A stretch of DNA of 21,306 nt, taken from IMG/VR virus record IMGVR_UViG_3300047468_000076, positions 1 to 21,306 of that record. One strand, given 5' to 3'. Below the pieces are notes generated by a model. The model was not told the DNA's origin. It did no database searches and worked only from the letters and a program-made list of their open reading frames with translations. Within the stretch, counting starts at the first letter, position 1, and each line of letters starts with the position of its first letter. Below, piece after piece: positions 14,444 to 20,344 of this stretch. Origin of the DNA: a virus. The position numbers and the translations under genes were made by a program.

Positions 14444-14494
14444 CCTATCACAGCGCACACCGTGCGAATAGCCCTGACATTGGAGCCAAAAACT

Positions 14495-14522
14495 CACTTG
14501 GCCAAGTGGCTATACCCTCTAG
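14495..14522. promoter_or_regulatory. 14-bp palindrome with adjacent TATACC and CTCTAG
   Basis: CACTTGGCCAAGTG at 14495-14508 is a perfect palindrome. It is followed by TATACC (14511-14516, possible -10) and a CTCTAG box (14517-14522). This looks like an operator-promoter for the small gene starting at 14545. No good -35 is visible at the right distance. Confidence 0.3.
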
Positions 14523-14544
14523 ACACGCGACCGCGCTCGCGGCG

Positions 14545-14796
14545 ATGCTCGGCCAGATGGACCCGTCACCCAGCGCGTTCAATGCCGGACCCGACTACAC
14601 GCACGAGCGCTTCGCCGACGCCGACGCCGCGCTGCGCGCAGCGGGCTATCGCTACGACCTCGCGGCCGAGCAGTGGCTGCACCCGACGCGCGCGCCGGCC
14701 TACATCCGCCGCTCTGTGGCGCTCGACAACGGCGGTCACCAGGTGACGCGCTACCTCATTGTGCACACGGCGGCCGAGCGCTCAGCGCGTCACTAG
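14545..14796 (+). CDS. Hypothetical protein, 83 aa
   Basis: The product reads MLGQMDPSPSAFNAGPDYT, then HERFADADAALRAAGYRYD, AEQWLHP and a final beta strand VTRYLIVHTA. The 'GYRYD...EQW..P' part suggests a small beta-alpha fold, but I do not recognise a family. The same frame can also start at GTG 14506, which would add 13 residues. That codon falls inside a perfect palindrome and before a possible -10, so ATG 14545 is preferred. Its last 15 bp overlap the end of the convergent gene at 14782. No ribosome-binding site is obvious, so a real but weakly translated gene is the best reading. Confidence 0.45.
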   Translation: MLGQMDPSPSAFNAGPDYTHERFADADAALRAAGYRYDLAAEQWLHPTRAPAYIRRSVALDNGGHQVTRYLIVHTAAERSARH

Positions 14797-15063
14797 CAGC
14801 TCGCCGGCAACGCCCGCTTCGACCGCCACGCGCACGAGCTCGAGCAGCTCGAGCGACGCGCAGCCGCGTGTGATGGTCATCCGCCCGTCGACGACGCCGA
14901 GCGAGCCGTCGGCCAGCGTGCGCCGACGCCCGCGCGCCGACGGCACGCGCCCAAGCACGCGCCAGCGACGCACGAGCGACCCACCGCGCCAGCTCGGCAG
15001 CGCTTCGAGCAGCACGACCCGGCCGTGCGACAGCCGGTAGGAGACTGTCTCGCTCGACCCCAT
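14782..15063 (-). CDS. Hypothetical protein, 93 aa, downstream of the HTH gene
   Basis: The frame starts at ATG 15063, 7 bp after the stop of the HTH gene, so the two are likely co-transcribed. The product is basic in the middle (WRVLGRVPSARGRRR) and ends LLELVRVAVEAGVAGELLVTR. There are no Cys-rich, membrane or catalytic motifs. I do not recognise it. The operon link to the HTH gene suggests an accessory or regulatory role, but this is only context. Confidence 0.5.
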   Translation of the reverse strand: MGSSETVSYRLSHGRVVLLEALPSWRGGSLVRRWRVLGRVPSARGRRRTLADGSLGVVDGRMTITRGCASLELLELVRVAVEAGVAGELLVTR

Positions 15064-15070
15064 ACGCCGC

Positions 15071-15394
15071 CTACCCTACCAGCGGCAACGCCAGTTGCGC
15101 GCCGCTGCCGGCCTCGAGCGCGGCCGGGCCGCACTTCACCAGCGGCTTGAGCCGACCGTCCGCGTCGCTGGCAATGATCACCGCCCAGAGCCGAGCCCGC
15201 AGCCGGGCGCTCGCGCGTCGGCAGCCACGCTCGACCATCGCCAGCGTGTCGGCCGTGCAGCCCGCGAGCTGCGCCAGGTCGTTTATCCGCATGCGCCGCC
15301 CGCTCGGCAGCCGCTGCAGCTTGCGCCAGCGCCGAATCTCGAGCCCTTCGCCCTTCACTCCGCGCGCCGCCAACTGCTCGATTGTGAGTTCCAT
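15071..15394 (-). CDS. Helix-turn-helix DNA-binding protein, 107 aa
   Basis: Residues about 36-72 (RINDLAQLAGCTADTLAMVE, followed by RGCRRASARLRARLWAVI) have the spacing of an XRE/Cro-type helix-turn-helix: a helix, LAQLAGCTADTL as the turn and recognition helix, then a packing helix. It could be the phage-plasmid's repressor or a copy-number or partition regulator. The region upstream of its start (15395-15457) carries an array of five 8-bp units, which suggests that another protein, possibly the RHH product, controls it. It is followed after 7 bp by the 93-aa gene. The target is unknown. Confidence 0.6.
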   Translation of the reverse strand: MELTIEQLAARGVKGEGLEIRRWRKLQRLPSGRRMRINDLAQLAGCTADTLAMVERGCRRASARLRARLWAVIIASDADGRLKPLVKCGPAALEAGSGAQLALPLVG

Positions 15395-15417
15395 CGCTGC
15401 ACCGCCAGTCTACCGAA

Positions 15418-15457
15418 GCATCGATGCGTCTGTGCACCGGTGCATCGATGCGCTTGT
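15418..15457. repeat. Array of five 8-bp units upstream of the HTH gene
   Basis: In strict 8-bp phase the units are GCATCGAT, GCGTCTGT, GCACCGGT, GCATCGAT and GCGCTTGT. The array lies 24 bp upstream of the HTH start codon, inside its likely promoter or leader. It contains the 12-bp palindrome TGCACCGGTGCA (15433-15444). Confidence 0.75.
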
Positions 15458-15482
15458 ATACCACATATCCGCTATAAGCGCC

Positions 15483-15517
15483 GCCGGGCGCGTGTCTGGC
15501 GGCTCTAGGCGCCCGGC
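15483..15517 (-). terminator. Stem-loop downstream of the RHH gene
   Basis: A 9-bp perfect stem pairs GCCGGGCGC (15483-15491) with GCGCCCGGC (15509-15517) across a 17-nt loop. It lies 19 bp past the RHH stop codon in the direction of transcription. The loop contains GGCTCTAG (15501-15508). No T-run is present, so factor-dependent action or protein binding is possible. Confidence 0.45.
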
Positions 15518-15535
15518 GCTACCACGCGTTACCCC

Positions 15536-15952
15536 CTAACGTCGCTTGCGCGCCGCCAGCTCATTGCGCGCTATCCATTCCTTCGCCGCCGTCTCGGCCG
15601 CTTCGGACGCGCTCAGGTCGAGCGCTTCGGCACGCTCGGCGAGCCGCTCGAGCGTCGCCGTGGTGAGCAGCGCGGCGCCGCCGCCGAAGAATCGCTCGAG
15701 CGCATCCGCGACAACGGTCGACATCTCGATGCGCCGGCTCGCGCAATGGGCGCGCAGCTTCTCGCCGATCGCTTTGGGCAAGTAGCTCGTCACCCGGTCT
15801 AGCTCAGCCTTGCGCCGCCGGTGCACGAGCCCGCGCGCCGAGCCCTTCACCCCGGTGGGCTTGTCGACGAGCTCGAGCGCCAGGTCGTCGACGCCGGAGC
15901 CAGGGATAGCCGTTTGCCGCGAGCGCGGCGACGCCATGGGACGCGCTTTCAT
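15536..15952 (-). CDS. Ribbon-helix-helix partition partner / centromere-binding protein
   Basis: The 138-aa product starts at ATG 15952, overlapping the ParA stop (ATGA, 15949-15952). Residues about 52-90 (DRVTSYLPKAIGEKLRAHCA, then RRIEMSTVVADALERFF) fit a ribbon-helix-helix fold: a DNA-contacting beta strand with alternating residues followed by two helices and the typical 'S.VV..AL..F' end. The N-terminal 50 residues are basic and probably flexible, as expected for RHH partners that stimulate ParA. In type Ib partition (ParF/ParG, delta/omega) this gene follows parA and binds short repeats near the parA promoter. The 8-bp arrays at 16731 and 15418 are strong candidates for its sites. It has no ParB HTH domain. 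Confidence 0.7.
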   Translation of the reverse strand: MKARPMASPRSRQTAIPGSGVDDLALELVDKPTGVKGSARGLVHRRRKAELDRVTSYLPKAIGEKLRAHCASRRIEMSTVVADALERFFGGGAALLTTATLERLAERAEALDLSASEAAETAAKEWIARNELAARKRR

Positions 15953-16668
15953 GTGCGCACCTCGGCCGAGCGCACGGCTCGCTTGTCGGCGGCTGCGCCG
16001 CGTCTGGGTATGCGGCCGTCGGCGAGCTCTTCGAGCTCGGTCGCCAGCTGCCGCACCTCGCTCGCCGCCGCGCTCTTCGGGGCGTACTCAGTCACGCCGA
16101 GCCCGGCCGCGAACGCGTACCCGTAGTCGACCCGGTAGCAGCACTTGGTCTCGAGCGTCGGCAGCCCGACTTCGGCGATGGCCGCTTCCGCGTGTCGACC
16201 CATCAGCGTCTGTCCATCCCACCGTGTGAGCAGCGCCACGGCGATGCACGCGGGGCGCCGCTTCATCTCGGCGCGCGCGAGCGCGGCCGCGTCGTAGAGC
16301 GCCCACATCTCTTGCGCGGTCGAGCCGGTCGGAATGACCATCAGGTCGGCCATCGCGGCCGCGGCCGCTTGCACGTCGGCCAGCTGCGGGGGCGTGTCGA
16401 CGATCACGACATCAAACCCTTCGCCGATCTTGCGCAGCTGCTTGGCCAGCTTCGCCGCCGGCATCGCGCGCACGACGGGGGCATGCTCGAGCGCGTGGCC
16501 CCCTCGCTCGGCGGCAAGCCCAAGCCACGTCACCACGTGGCGCTGCGGGTCTGTGTCGACGATCAGCACGCTCAAGCCGCGCGCGCGCCATTCGACGCCG
16601 AGCGAGACGGCCGTCGTCGTCTTGGCGACGCCCCCTTTGTGGTTGGTCACTGCAACGGTGTAGCTCAT
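15949..16668 (-). CDS. parA: ParA-like partition ATPase (type Ib, small)
   Basis: This 239-aa protein from ATG 16668 shows a deviant Walker A motif KGGVAKTT at residues 11-18, with the signature lysine (K11) and K16. It also shows VDTDPQ at 37-42 and the Walker B-type VVIVDTPP at 87-94. It lacks the N-terminal HTH extension of P1-type ParA, which together with the RHH partner defines a type Ib partition ATPase. It should form ATP-dependent patches on the nucleoid that move plasmid copies apart. GTG 16674 is an alternative start two codons upstream. A GGCTCTAG box lies 18 bp upstream of the ATG and an 8-bp array 63 bp upstream. It is the best evidence that this phage genome is kept as a plasmid. 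Confidence 0.85.
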   Translation of the reverse strand: MSYTVAVTNHKGGVAKTTTAVSLGVEWRARGLSVLIVDTDPQRHVVTWLGLAAERGGHALEHAPVVRAMPAAKLAKQLRKIGEGFDVVIVDTPPQLADVQAAAAAMADLMVIPTGSTAQEMWALYDAAALARAEMKRRPACIAVALLTRWDGQTLMGRHAEAAIAEVGLPTLETKCCYRVDYGYAFAAGLGVTEYAPKSAAASEVRQLATELEELADGRIPRRGAAADKRAVRSAEVRT

Positions 16669-16676
16669 AGGCACTA

Positions 16677-16705
16677 GCCGTAGCGCTAGAGCCCGCGAGC
16701 GTCAA
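16677..16705 (-). promoter_or_regulatory. Candidate parA promoter (TTGACG ... TACGGC)
   Basis: On the - strand TTGACG (16705-16700) is followed after 17 nt by TACGGC (16682-16677). A start around 7 nt later would make a nearly leaderless parA message. The spacer contains the GGCTCTAG box, so a protein binding there would block the promoter. The -10 is weak. Confidence 0.3.
16686..16701 (-). repeat. 16-bp GGCTCTAG-family box, copy B, at parA
   Basis: CTAGAGCCCGCGAGCG is identical to 14428-14443. It lies between parA and the 8-bp array at 16731, inside the candidate promoter spacer. Confidence 0.6.
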
Positions 16706-16730
16706 TGCCTTGGTGGCTCGGTAGCTCTGC

Positions 16731-16770
16731 GCACCCATCGACCGGTGCGCCGGTGCTCCGGTGCATCGAA
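16731..16770. repeat. Array of five 8-bp units upstream of parA (candidate centromere/operator)
   Basis: In 8-bp phase the units are GCACCCAT, CGACCGGT, GCGCCGGT, GCTCCGGT and GCATCGAA. The array lies between parA (-) and the gene at 16807 (+), the place where type Ib partition systems carry their RHH-bound repeats. Confidence 0.75.
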
Positions 16771-16806
16771 AATACGGTCTTCGTTCGATTGTGTTAGAAG
16801 GCCCCC

Positions 16807-17103
16807 ATGGGCAACTTCTACGACCGGAAGGGGCAGCCGATGACACTCGAAGAGTGGTCGTCTGCATTCGAGGACTTCGAGGGGCGACGAATCGCTGCGG
16901 ACGAGTTGTACGGGTACACAGTTTCGACAGTGTGGTTGGGCGCCGACCACGGCTTCGGTCGCAGCGCGAAGCCGCTCATCTTTGAGTCGATGGTGTTCCA
17001 CGCCACAGAGCCGGAAGAGTGCCGTCGCTACGCGACCGAGGATGAGGCGCGAGCCGGTCATGCCGCGCTCGTCGCCGAGGTCAAGCTCGCGCACGGCAAC
17101 TAG
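16807..17103 (+). CDS. Conserved phage-type hypothetical protein, 98 aa
   Basis: The start ATG 16807 is preceded by AGAAGG. The product reads MGNFYDRKGQPMTLEEWSSAF, then VSTVWLGADHGFGRSAKPLIFESMVFHA, and ends YATEDEARAGHAALVAEVK. I recognise this 'FYD..G.P....EW...F.D....V..T......VSTVWLG.DH.F....P..FE.MVFG......RY.T...A..GH..MV' pattern from many phage and bacterial accessory genes, where its role is unknown. It is divergent from parA, with 138 bp between their starts holding the array and the GGCTCTAG box. Confidence 0.75.
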   Translation: MGNFYDRKGQPMTLEEWSSAFEDFEGRRIAADELYGYTVSTVWLGADHGFGRSAKPLIFESMVFHATEPEECRRYATEDEARAGHAALVAEVKLAHGN

Positions 17104-17370
17104 GGCAGCAGGGCGGCGCACCCGTTGACAGACAGGCATTTCTGAGTTTTCGGGATTTACGCCCGATAATGACCATTATGTAAACTCACCCACACTATGG
17201 GTGTGCTCGCGCAGAGGACTTCCGATCTGCACCCCTAAGTCAGCGGAACTGCTCGGCGCTCGGACGAAGAGGCTTAAGAAAAAGGCGTTTTGATCCGCAG
17301 TGCACCGGTGCATAGATGCGCCAAGCCACTTGGCGCTTGACGGTCGAGCAGGCTGCCTCTACTCGGTCGA
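17104..17370. other. Regulatory-looking intergenic region of 267 bp with palindromes
   Basis: This stretch is visibly richer in A and T than its surroundings. It holds GATAAT (17165-17170), a possible -10, overlapping the palindrome ATAATG-AC-CATTAT (17166-17179). A second inverted repeat, CACCCA-N5-TGGGTG, lies at 17187-17203. Further right are the 8-bp array at 17302 and an 8-bp hairpin at 17318-17336. The stem GCCTC(t)ACTCG/CGAGTGAGGC (17355-17377) covers the GTG start of the next gene. Together they look like a promoter with at least two operators. No gene is evident. Confidence 0.5.
17302..17325. repeat. Array of three 8-bp units upstream of the GIY-YIG gene
   Basis: Units GCACCGGT, GCATAGAT and GCGCCAAG are in phase. 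The last unit is also the left arm of the hairpin GCGCCAAG-CCA-CTTGGCGC (17318-17336). The array is about 45 bp upstream of the GTG start. Confidence 0.65.
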
Positions 17371-18420
17371 GTGAGGCCACTTCAACGCAAGACAACGAGC
17401 CCGGCGCAGCTTCCCTTCGCATGGGATGATGCGCCGCCAACCGAGCGCTCGGAGTCGCCGGCGCTGCCCGTGGTTGTTAGACCGCCGCAGCTCGAGCCGA
17501 CGGTCACGCTCCACCGCGGCACGCCGGAAAGCCTGGTCTACATGATCGAGGCGGTCGGCTCAGGCCTCGTGAAGATCGGCCGCAGCCAACGAAATCCCTA
17601 TGTCCGTATCGGCGAGCTCGGCACCGGCGCTCAGTTTCCTCTCAGCATCCTCCGCGCGATCCCGGGCGGGTCTGCCGCCGAGACTGAGTTGCATCGACGG
17701 TTTGACGACCACCATTCCCATGGTGAGTGGTTTTTCCTCGAGCCGATCCGTGCGGCGCTCATGGCATTGGAAACGATCAGGCTCGGAGACTGGCGTCCGC
17801 GCTGCGCAGGCTGCGGGAAGCCCATCCATTCGACTCGTCAAGTGCGATGCCGGCCGTGCGCCTCACAGCATATCCGCGATGCGGCGACGGCACGCTACGC
17901 GGCAGCGGGCACCCCGCGGCCGCACTGCGCGGTCTGCGACAAGGTCGTTGACCACGGAAGCAAACATTGCCCGCAGTGCGTCGCGAAGATACGCAGCCAA
18001 CGGGGCTTGCATAAGCGCTTTCGTCAGCCATGCGTTGACTGCGGTGGCCGTGTTAGCGCGGCCGCCTGCAAACGTTGCGGCCCATGCGAAAAGAAACGGC
18101 GCTCCCTAGTGGCAGCCGCACGAACAAGAGTCGGCGGCGCTCCTTGCTTGGACTGCGCGGGTCCGACGAGCGCGCCCGGGGTGAAGCGCTGTCATCGATG
18201 CGCATTCAAGCGCCGAAGTACCACTCCGCAATGCTTAGGTTGCGCCACGCCGATCGGCTTCGGAAGTAAGCATTGCAAGCCTTGCAGCAACAAGAGACGA
18301 AGCGCAGCTCGGAACCAACCCGCCGCCGATGCGTTGCCTCTATGGGCTGTCTCACTCGTGCGCGACCTCGAAGAGCCGACTCAGGTCGAGCTCGACGCCT
18401 TCGAACGGCGGCAGGCTTAG
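17371..18420 (+). CDS. GIY-YIG (MUG113/T5orf172-like) nuclease-domain protein with five zinc ribbons
   Basis: The 349-aa product from GTG 17371 has a GIY-YIG-like domain at residues about 55-130: SLVYMIEAVGSGLVKIGRSQ, then VRIGELGTGAQFPLSILRAI, AETELHRRFDDHH and GEWFFL. This is the pattern of the MUG113/T5orf172 subfamily, with a Y, a G-x-x-KIG core, an R and a catalytic-type E (E105). Five tandem CxxC-x10/11-CxxC zinc ribbons follow at residues 145-163, 186-203, 221-239, 259-277 and 288-305, each joined by basic linkers. It could be a DNA-binding nuclease (homing, anti-competitor or defence). The last 69 bp overlap the convergent Uma2 gene. The start codon is in a predicted stem. Confidence 0.7.
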   Translation: MRPLQRKTTSPAQLPFAWDDAPPTERSESPALPVVVRPPQLEPTVTLHRGTPESLVYMIEAVGSGLVKIGRSQRNPYVRIGELGTGAQFPLSILRAIPGGSAAETELHRRFDDHHSHGEWFFLEPIRAALMALETIRLGDWRPRCAGCGKPIHSTRQVRCRPCASQHIRDAATARYAAAGTPRPHCAVCDKVVDHGSKHCPQCVAKIRSQRGLHKRFRQPCVDCGGRVSAAACKRCGPCEKKRRSLVAAARTRVGGAPCLDCAGPTSAPGVKRCHRCAFKRRSTTPQCLGCATPIGFGSKHCKPCSNKRRSAARNQPAADALPLWAVSLVRDLEEPTQVELDAFERRQA

Positions 18421-18933
18421 CGCCGGTCGATACACATAGCGCTCGCACTTGTACACAGAGTGCGTAACCGGCATGTCGCACACGTCAATCCAGCGCTCGC
18501 GCGGATGCACCATCCAATAGAACGGCACCTCCATCGCAGCATACAACTCGCGCTTCGTCTTGCGGTCCCGTTGCGGCTGCTTCGAGAGCACCTCACACAC
18601 CCAGTCCGGGCGCTCTTCGAAGATGCCTTGATCCATGTCGGTCGGCGCGCGGTCTATCCGCCAGCCTGCGACGTCGGGGACCACGTATTCACGCTCGTCG
18701 CTCTCGCACAGCGCCTTCGGCAGGTAGACGCCGCAGCCCGCCAGAATGAGCCACTCGCGCCGACCACCACGCTTGCCGCCGCCGAGCTCGTCGTCGAGTT
18801 GCCGGCAAAGGTTACCGGCAACGAGATTGTGCCGAGCGCTCGGCGGTGGGTAAACAACGAGCTCGCCAGCGAATATCTCGGACCGTACGCCGTCGGGTAG
18901 GGCGTCGCGAAGCTGCTCGAGCGGGGTGCGCAT
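18352..18933 (-). CDS. Uma2 family (DUF820) PD-(D/E)XK nuclease-like protein
   Basis: The 193-aa product has the Uma2 layout: an N-terminal SEIFAGELVVYPPPSARHNLVAGNL, then VVPDVAGWR (D87), and PDWVCEVLSKQPQRDRKTKR (E114, K125/K127), followed by YAAMEVPFYWMVHP. The acidic residues and lysines are those expected for a PD-(D/E)XK core. Function of Uma2 proteins is not settled; they are abundant in Cyanobacteria, Myxococcota, Chloroflexi and other genomes. Its C-terminus overlaps the end of the GIY-YIG gene in antisense, and its start is 55 bp from the divergent 60-aa gene. Confidence 0.8.
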   Translation of the reverse strand: MRTPLEQLRDALPDGVRSEIFAGELVVYPPPSARHNLVAGNLCRQLDDELGGGKRGGRREWLILAGCGVYLPKALCESDEREYVVPDVAGWRIDRAPTDMDQGIFEERPDWVCEVLSKQPQRDRKTKRELYAAMEVPFYWMVHPRERWIDVCDMPVTHSVYKCERYVYRPALSLPPFEGVELDLSRLFEVAHE

Positions 18934-18988
18934 CGGCCAGAGCTTAGCACCCTTCGCGACGTCATGGCTTGCGGGCTACAGTCAGCCC

Positions 18989-19171
18989 ATGACCGACCCC
19001 GTCACCGTGCAACTATTGCCTGAACTCGAAGAGATTCTGCTCGAGCGTGCGCGCAAGCAGAACCGCGACCCCGGCGAGCTCTTGATCGAGATAGTCACGC
19101 GCGAGCTCGACGCGCAGGACGCCGACCCGGAGCGCCGCGCCGCATTCATCGCGCGCCTAAAGGCCCGCTAA
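18989..19171 (+). CDS. Small ribbon-helix-helix-like protein, 60 aa
   Basis: ATG 18989 begins MTDPVTVQLLPELEEILLER, followed by ARKQNRDPGELLIEIVTREL and a charged tail. The first strand (VTVQLLP) and two helices with a 'DPGELLIEIV' turn match the RHH/antitoxin type. It is divergent from Uma2, sharing a 55-bp promoter region. No toxin gene is adjacent; the scrambled gene starts 15 bp after its stop. It may be an orphan antitoxin or repressor. The frame is open upstream to 18926, but the earlier residues look like non-coding sequence. Confidence 0.55.
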   Translation: MTDPVTVQLLPELEEILLERARKQNRDPGELLIEIVTRELDAQDADPERRAAFIARLKAR

Positions 19172-19186
19172 AGGTTATTAGCGCGT

Positions 19187-19845
19187 GTGATCCGCCGCGG
19201 TATAAGCCGACACCCCCATCCCGTCGTCGCGCATCCGCCATGCGGCCCGTGGTCGCGTCTCAGCTTCCTGTGTACGAAGCAAGACGCCAGCTGCGCACCG
19301 CGCGCCGTCGTAGCGCTTCGCGTCGCGCGTCTCGTCCCAGCAATCCACGCCGGCACGTCGACGCGTATTGGCAGCGGTCGCGGCTGTCAAGCGACAGACG
19401 GCCATGGATGGATAGGGGCCCGTTGCGTCGACGTAGAGGGCGGCGACCTGTCGAGCAAGTGCGCCGCTTCGGCGGCGTGCTCGAGCACCCGCAAGCGTCG
19501 CAGCTCTGGCGTGCATGCCGGCTGCCGCGCCCCGGCGAGCTGCCGGACGAATACGGCGGCCGCTCTTACGAGGTGATGCAAGTCGCGTGGGGCCATGCCT
19601 GCAAGAAACCCACGTGGCTCTACGTCGTCGGCGTCGACTCAGAGCTCGTCATGCGCGGCATCAAGACGGGCGGCGAGCCCACCCATCGCATCACACGCGG
19701 GCCACGGGGCCCGCAACTCGCCCGCGCGAGCGCGAAGGTAGGCCGTCTGTCGCCGCCGGCGTTCGCACAGTGGCTCGTCGACCTCGCTCGAGCATCACGC
19801 ACCCAACGCCTCGCTACGGCGAGAGAGACGCACGCGGCTCTGTAG
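19187..19845 (+). pseudogene. Scrambled phage gene of the 'VVAHPPC...GGVLEHP' family
   Basis: The left part (frame of 19187) encodes HPHPVVAHPPCGPWSRLSFL then CTKQDASCAPRAV, ending at about 19309. The right part, in another frame, encodes VEQVRRFGGVLEHPQASQLW, then LPRPGELPDEYGG, WGHACKKPTWLYVVGVD and FAQWLVDLAR, ending 19845. From memory these belong to one phage protein family in the order 'YVD..GPYP..(V)D.WD..RDAR.Y.GP-HPVVAHPPCGPW..-AVEQVR..GGVLEHP'. Removing 143 bp (19310-19452) fuses left and right in frame at CAPRAV-EQVRR. The N-terminal block is not upstream; it is in the 143 bp, inverted (next entry). No product of normal length is expected. Function of the family is unknown to me. 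Confidence 0.65.
19310..19452 (-). other. Inverted 143-bp segment carrying the scrambled gene's own N-terminus
   Basis: Read on the - strand this insert encodes AALYVDATGPYPSMAV, a short linker, then GVDCWDETRDAKRYDG. These look like the start of the same family (first strand and 'VDCWD..RDA..Y.G' motif). The segment separates the plus-strand parts, has the trinucleotide GTC at both edges (19307-19309 and 19450-19452), and its length is not a multiple of three, so it causes the frame shift between halves. Confidence 0.55.
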
Positions 19846-19930
19846 GAGCGACCGCGCCTTCGAAGCTCTCTCGCGCCAACGTCGTGCGAGCAAACGGCGT
19901 TTACGCACCACGGCTACACGCGCTCGCGAG

Positions 19931-19987
19931 CTAGAGCCTTGGCGCGCTAGCGCGCGAGCTAGAGCGCCGGACTAGAGTCTCCGAGCG
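19931..19987. repeat. Cluster of CTAG boxes beside the origin
   Basis: Boxes are CTAGAGCC (19931), the palindrome GCGCGCTAGCGCGC (19942-19955), CTAGAGCG (19959) and CTAGAGTCTCCGAGCG (19972). CTAG occurs four times in 45 bp, spaced 16, 12 and 13 bp. The last copy resembles the 16-bp boxes at 14428 and 16686. Confidence 0.6.
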
Positions 19988-19995
19988 CTATTTGC

Positions 19996-20026
19996 TTGAC
20001 ACGGGTCTGTGTCGCACATGTACGCT
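19996..20026 (+). promoter_or_regulatory. Candidate promoter pointing at the origin and rep antisense
   Basis: A perfect TTGACA lies at 19996-20001. The best -10 candidates, TGTACG (17-bp spacer) and TACGCT (19-bp spacer), are weak. Transcription would run through the iterons and antisense to the 3' end of rep. Confidence 0.3.
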
Positions 20027-20178
20027 CGCGCGTGCGCGGTCTCAGTTAACCGAGAGACTAGGCTTACGCTCTCCGTTGAAACGTCGTCAGAAGAGAATCT
20101 CGCAATCTGGCAGAGTTCCCAGACTCAGATCAGTTGCTTCTAAGCGCCGATCCATGCGCGCGCGCGAGACGCGACGGA

Positions 20179-20239
20179 CCATGTCTGGAAGGGTCCTGGC
20201 CATGTCTGGAAGGGTCCAAGGCCATGTCTGGAAGGGTCC
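20179..20239 (+). repeat. Three 18-bp iterons (CCATGTCTGGAAGGGTCC)
   Basis: Identical copies lie at 20179-20196, 20200-20217 and 20222-20239, with start-to-start distances of 21 and 22 bp, about two helical turns. They sit between rep's 3' end and the CTAG cluster and next to DnaA boxes. They are the expected binding sites of the TrfA-like initiator. Confidence 0.85.
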
Positions 20240-20257
20240 CCGCGAATGGTGCTAGTG

Positions 20258-20277
20258 CGGGGATAACGTGTGGATAA
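20258..20277 (-). promoter_or_regulatory. DnaA boxes at the origin
   Basis: TGTGGATAA at 20269-20277 is the exact reverse complement of TTATCCACA, a perfect match to the consensus DnaA box. A second, 7-of-9 copy (CGGGGATAA) lies 11 bp to the left at 20258-20266. Their position 19-30 bp from the iterons fits an iteron-type oriV loading host DnaA. Confidence 0.75.
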
Positions 20278-20344
20278 CCTACCAACAGGTAGGGAACGCA
20301 AGCGCGCGCGTTTGGACCGTCGACGATCCGTCGGTGCCGGCCGC

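Larger units (their letters stand above)
19846..20344. other. Origin region between the scrambled gene and rep (499 bp, no credible gene)
   Basis: This non-coding stretch holds the CTAG-box cluster (19931-19987), the candidate promoter at 19996, three iterons (20179-20239) and DnaA boxes (20258-20277). An 87-codon frame crosses the iterons, but its composition is low quality and it is rejected. The layout is that of an iteron-type replication origin placed downstream of rep. Confidence 0.65.

Noticed and set aside
19992-20255. An 87-codon + strand frame across the iterons
   Set aside because: It repeats MSGRV because it reads through the iterons and has an Arg-rich composition without pattern.
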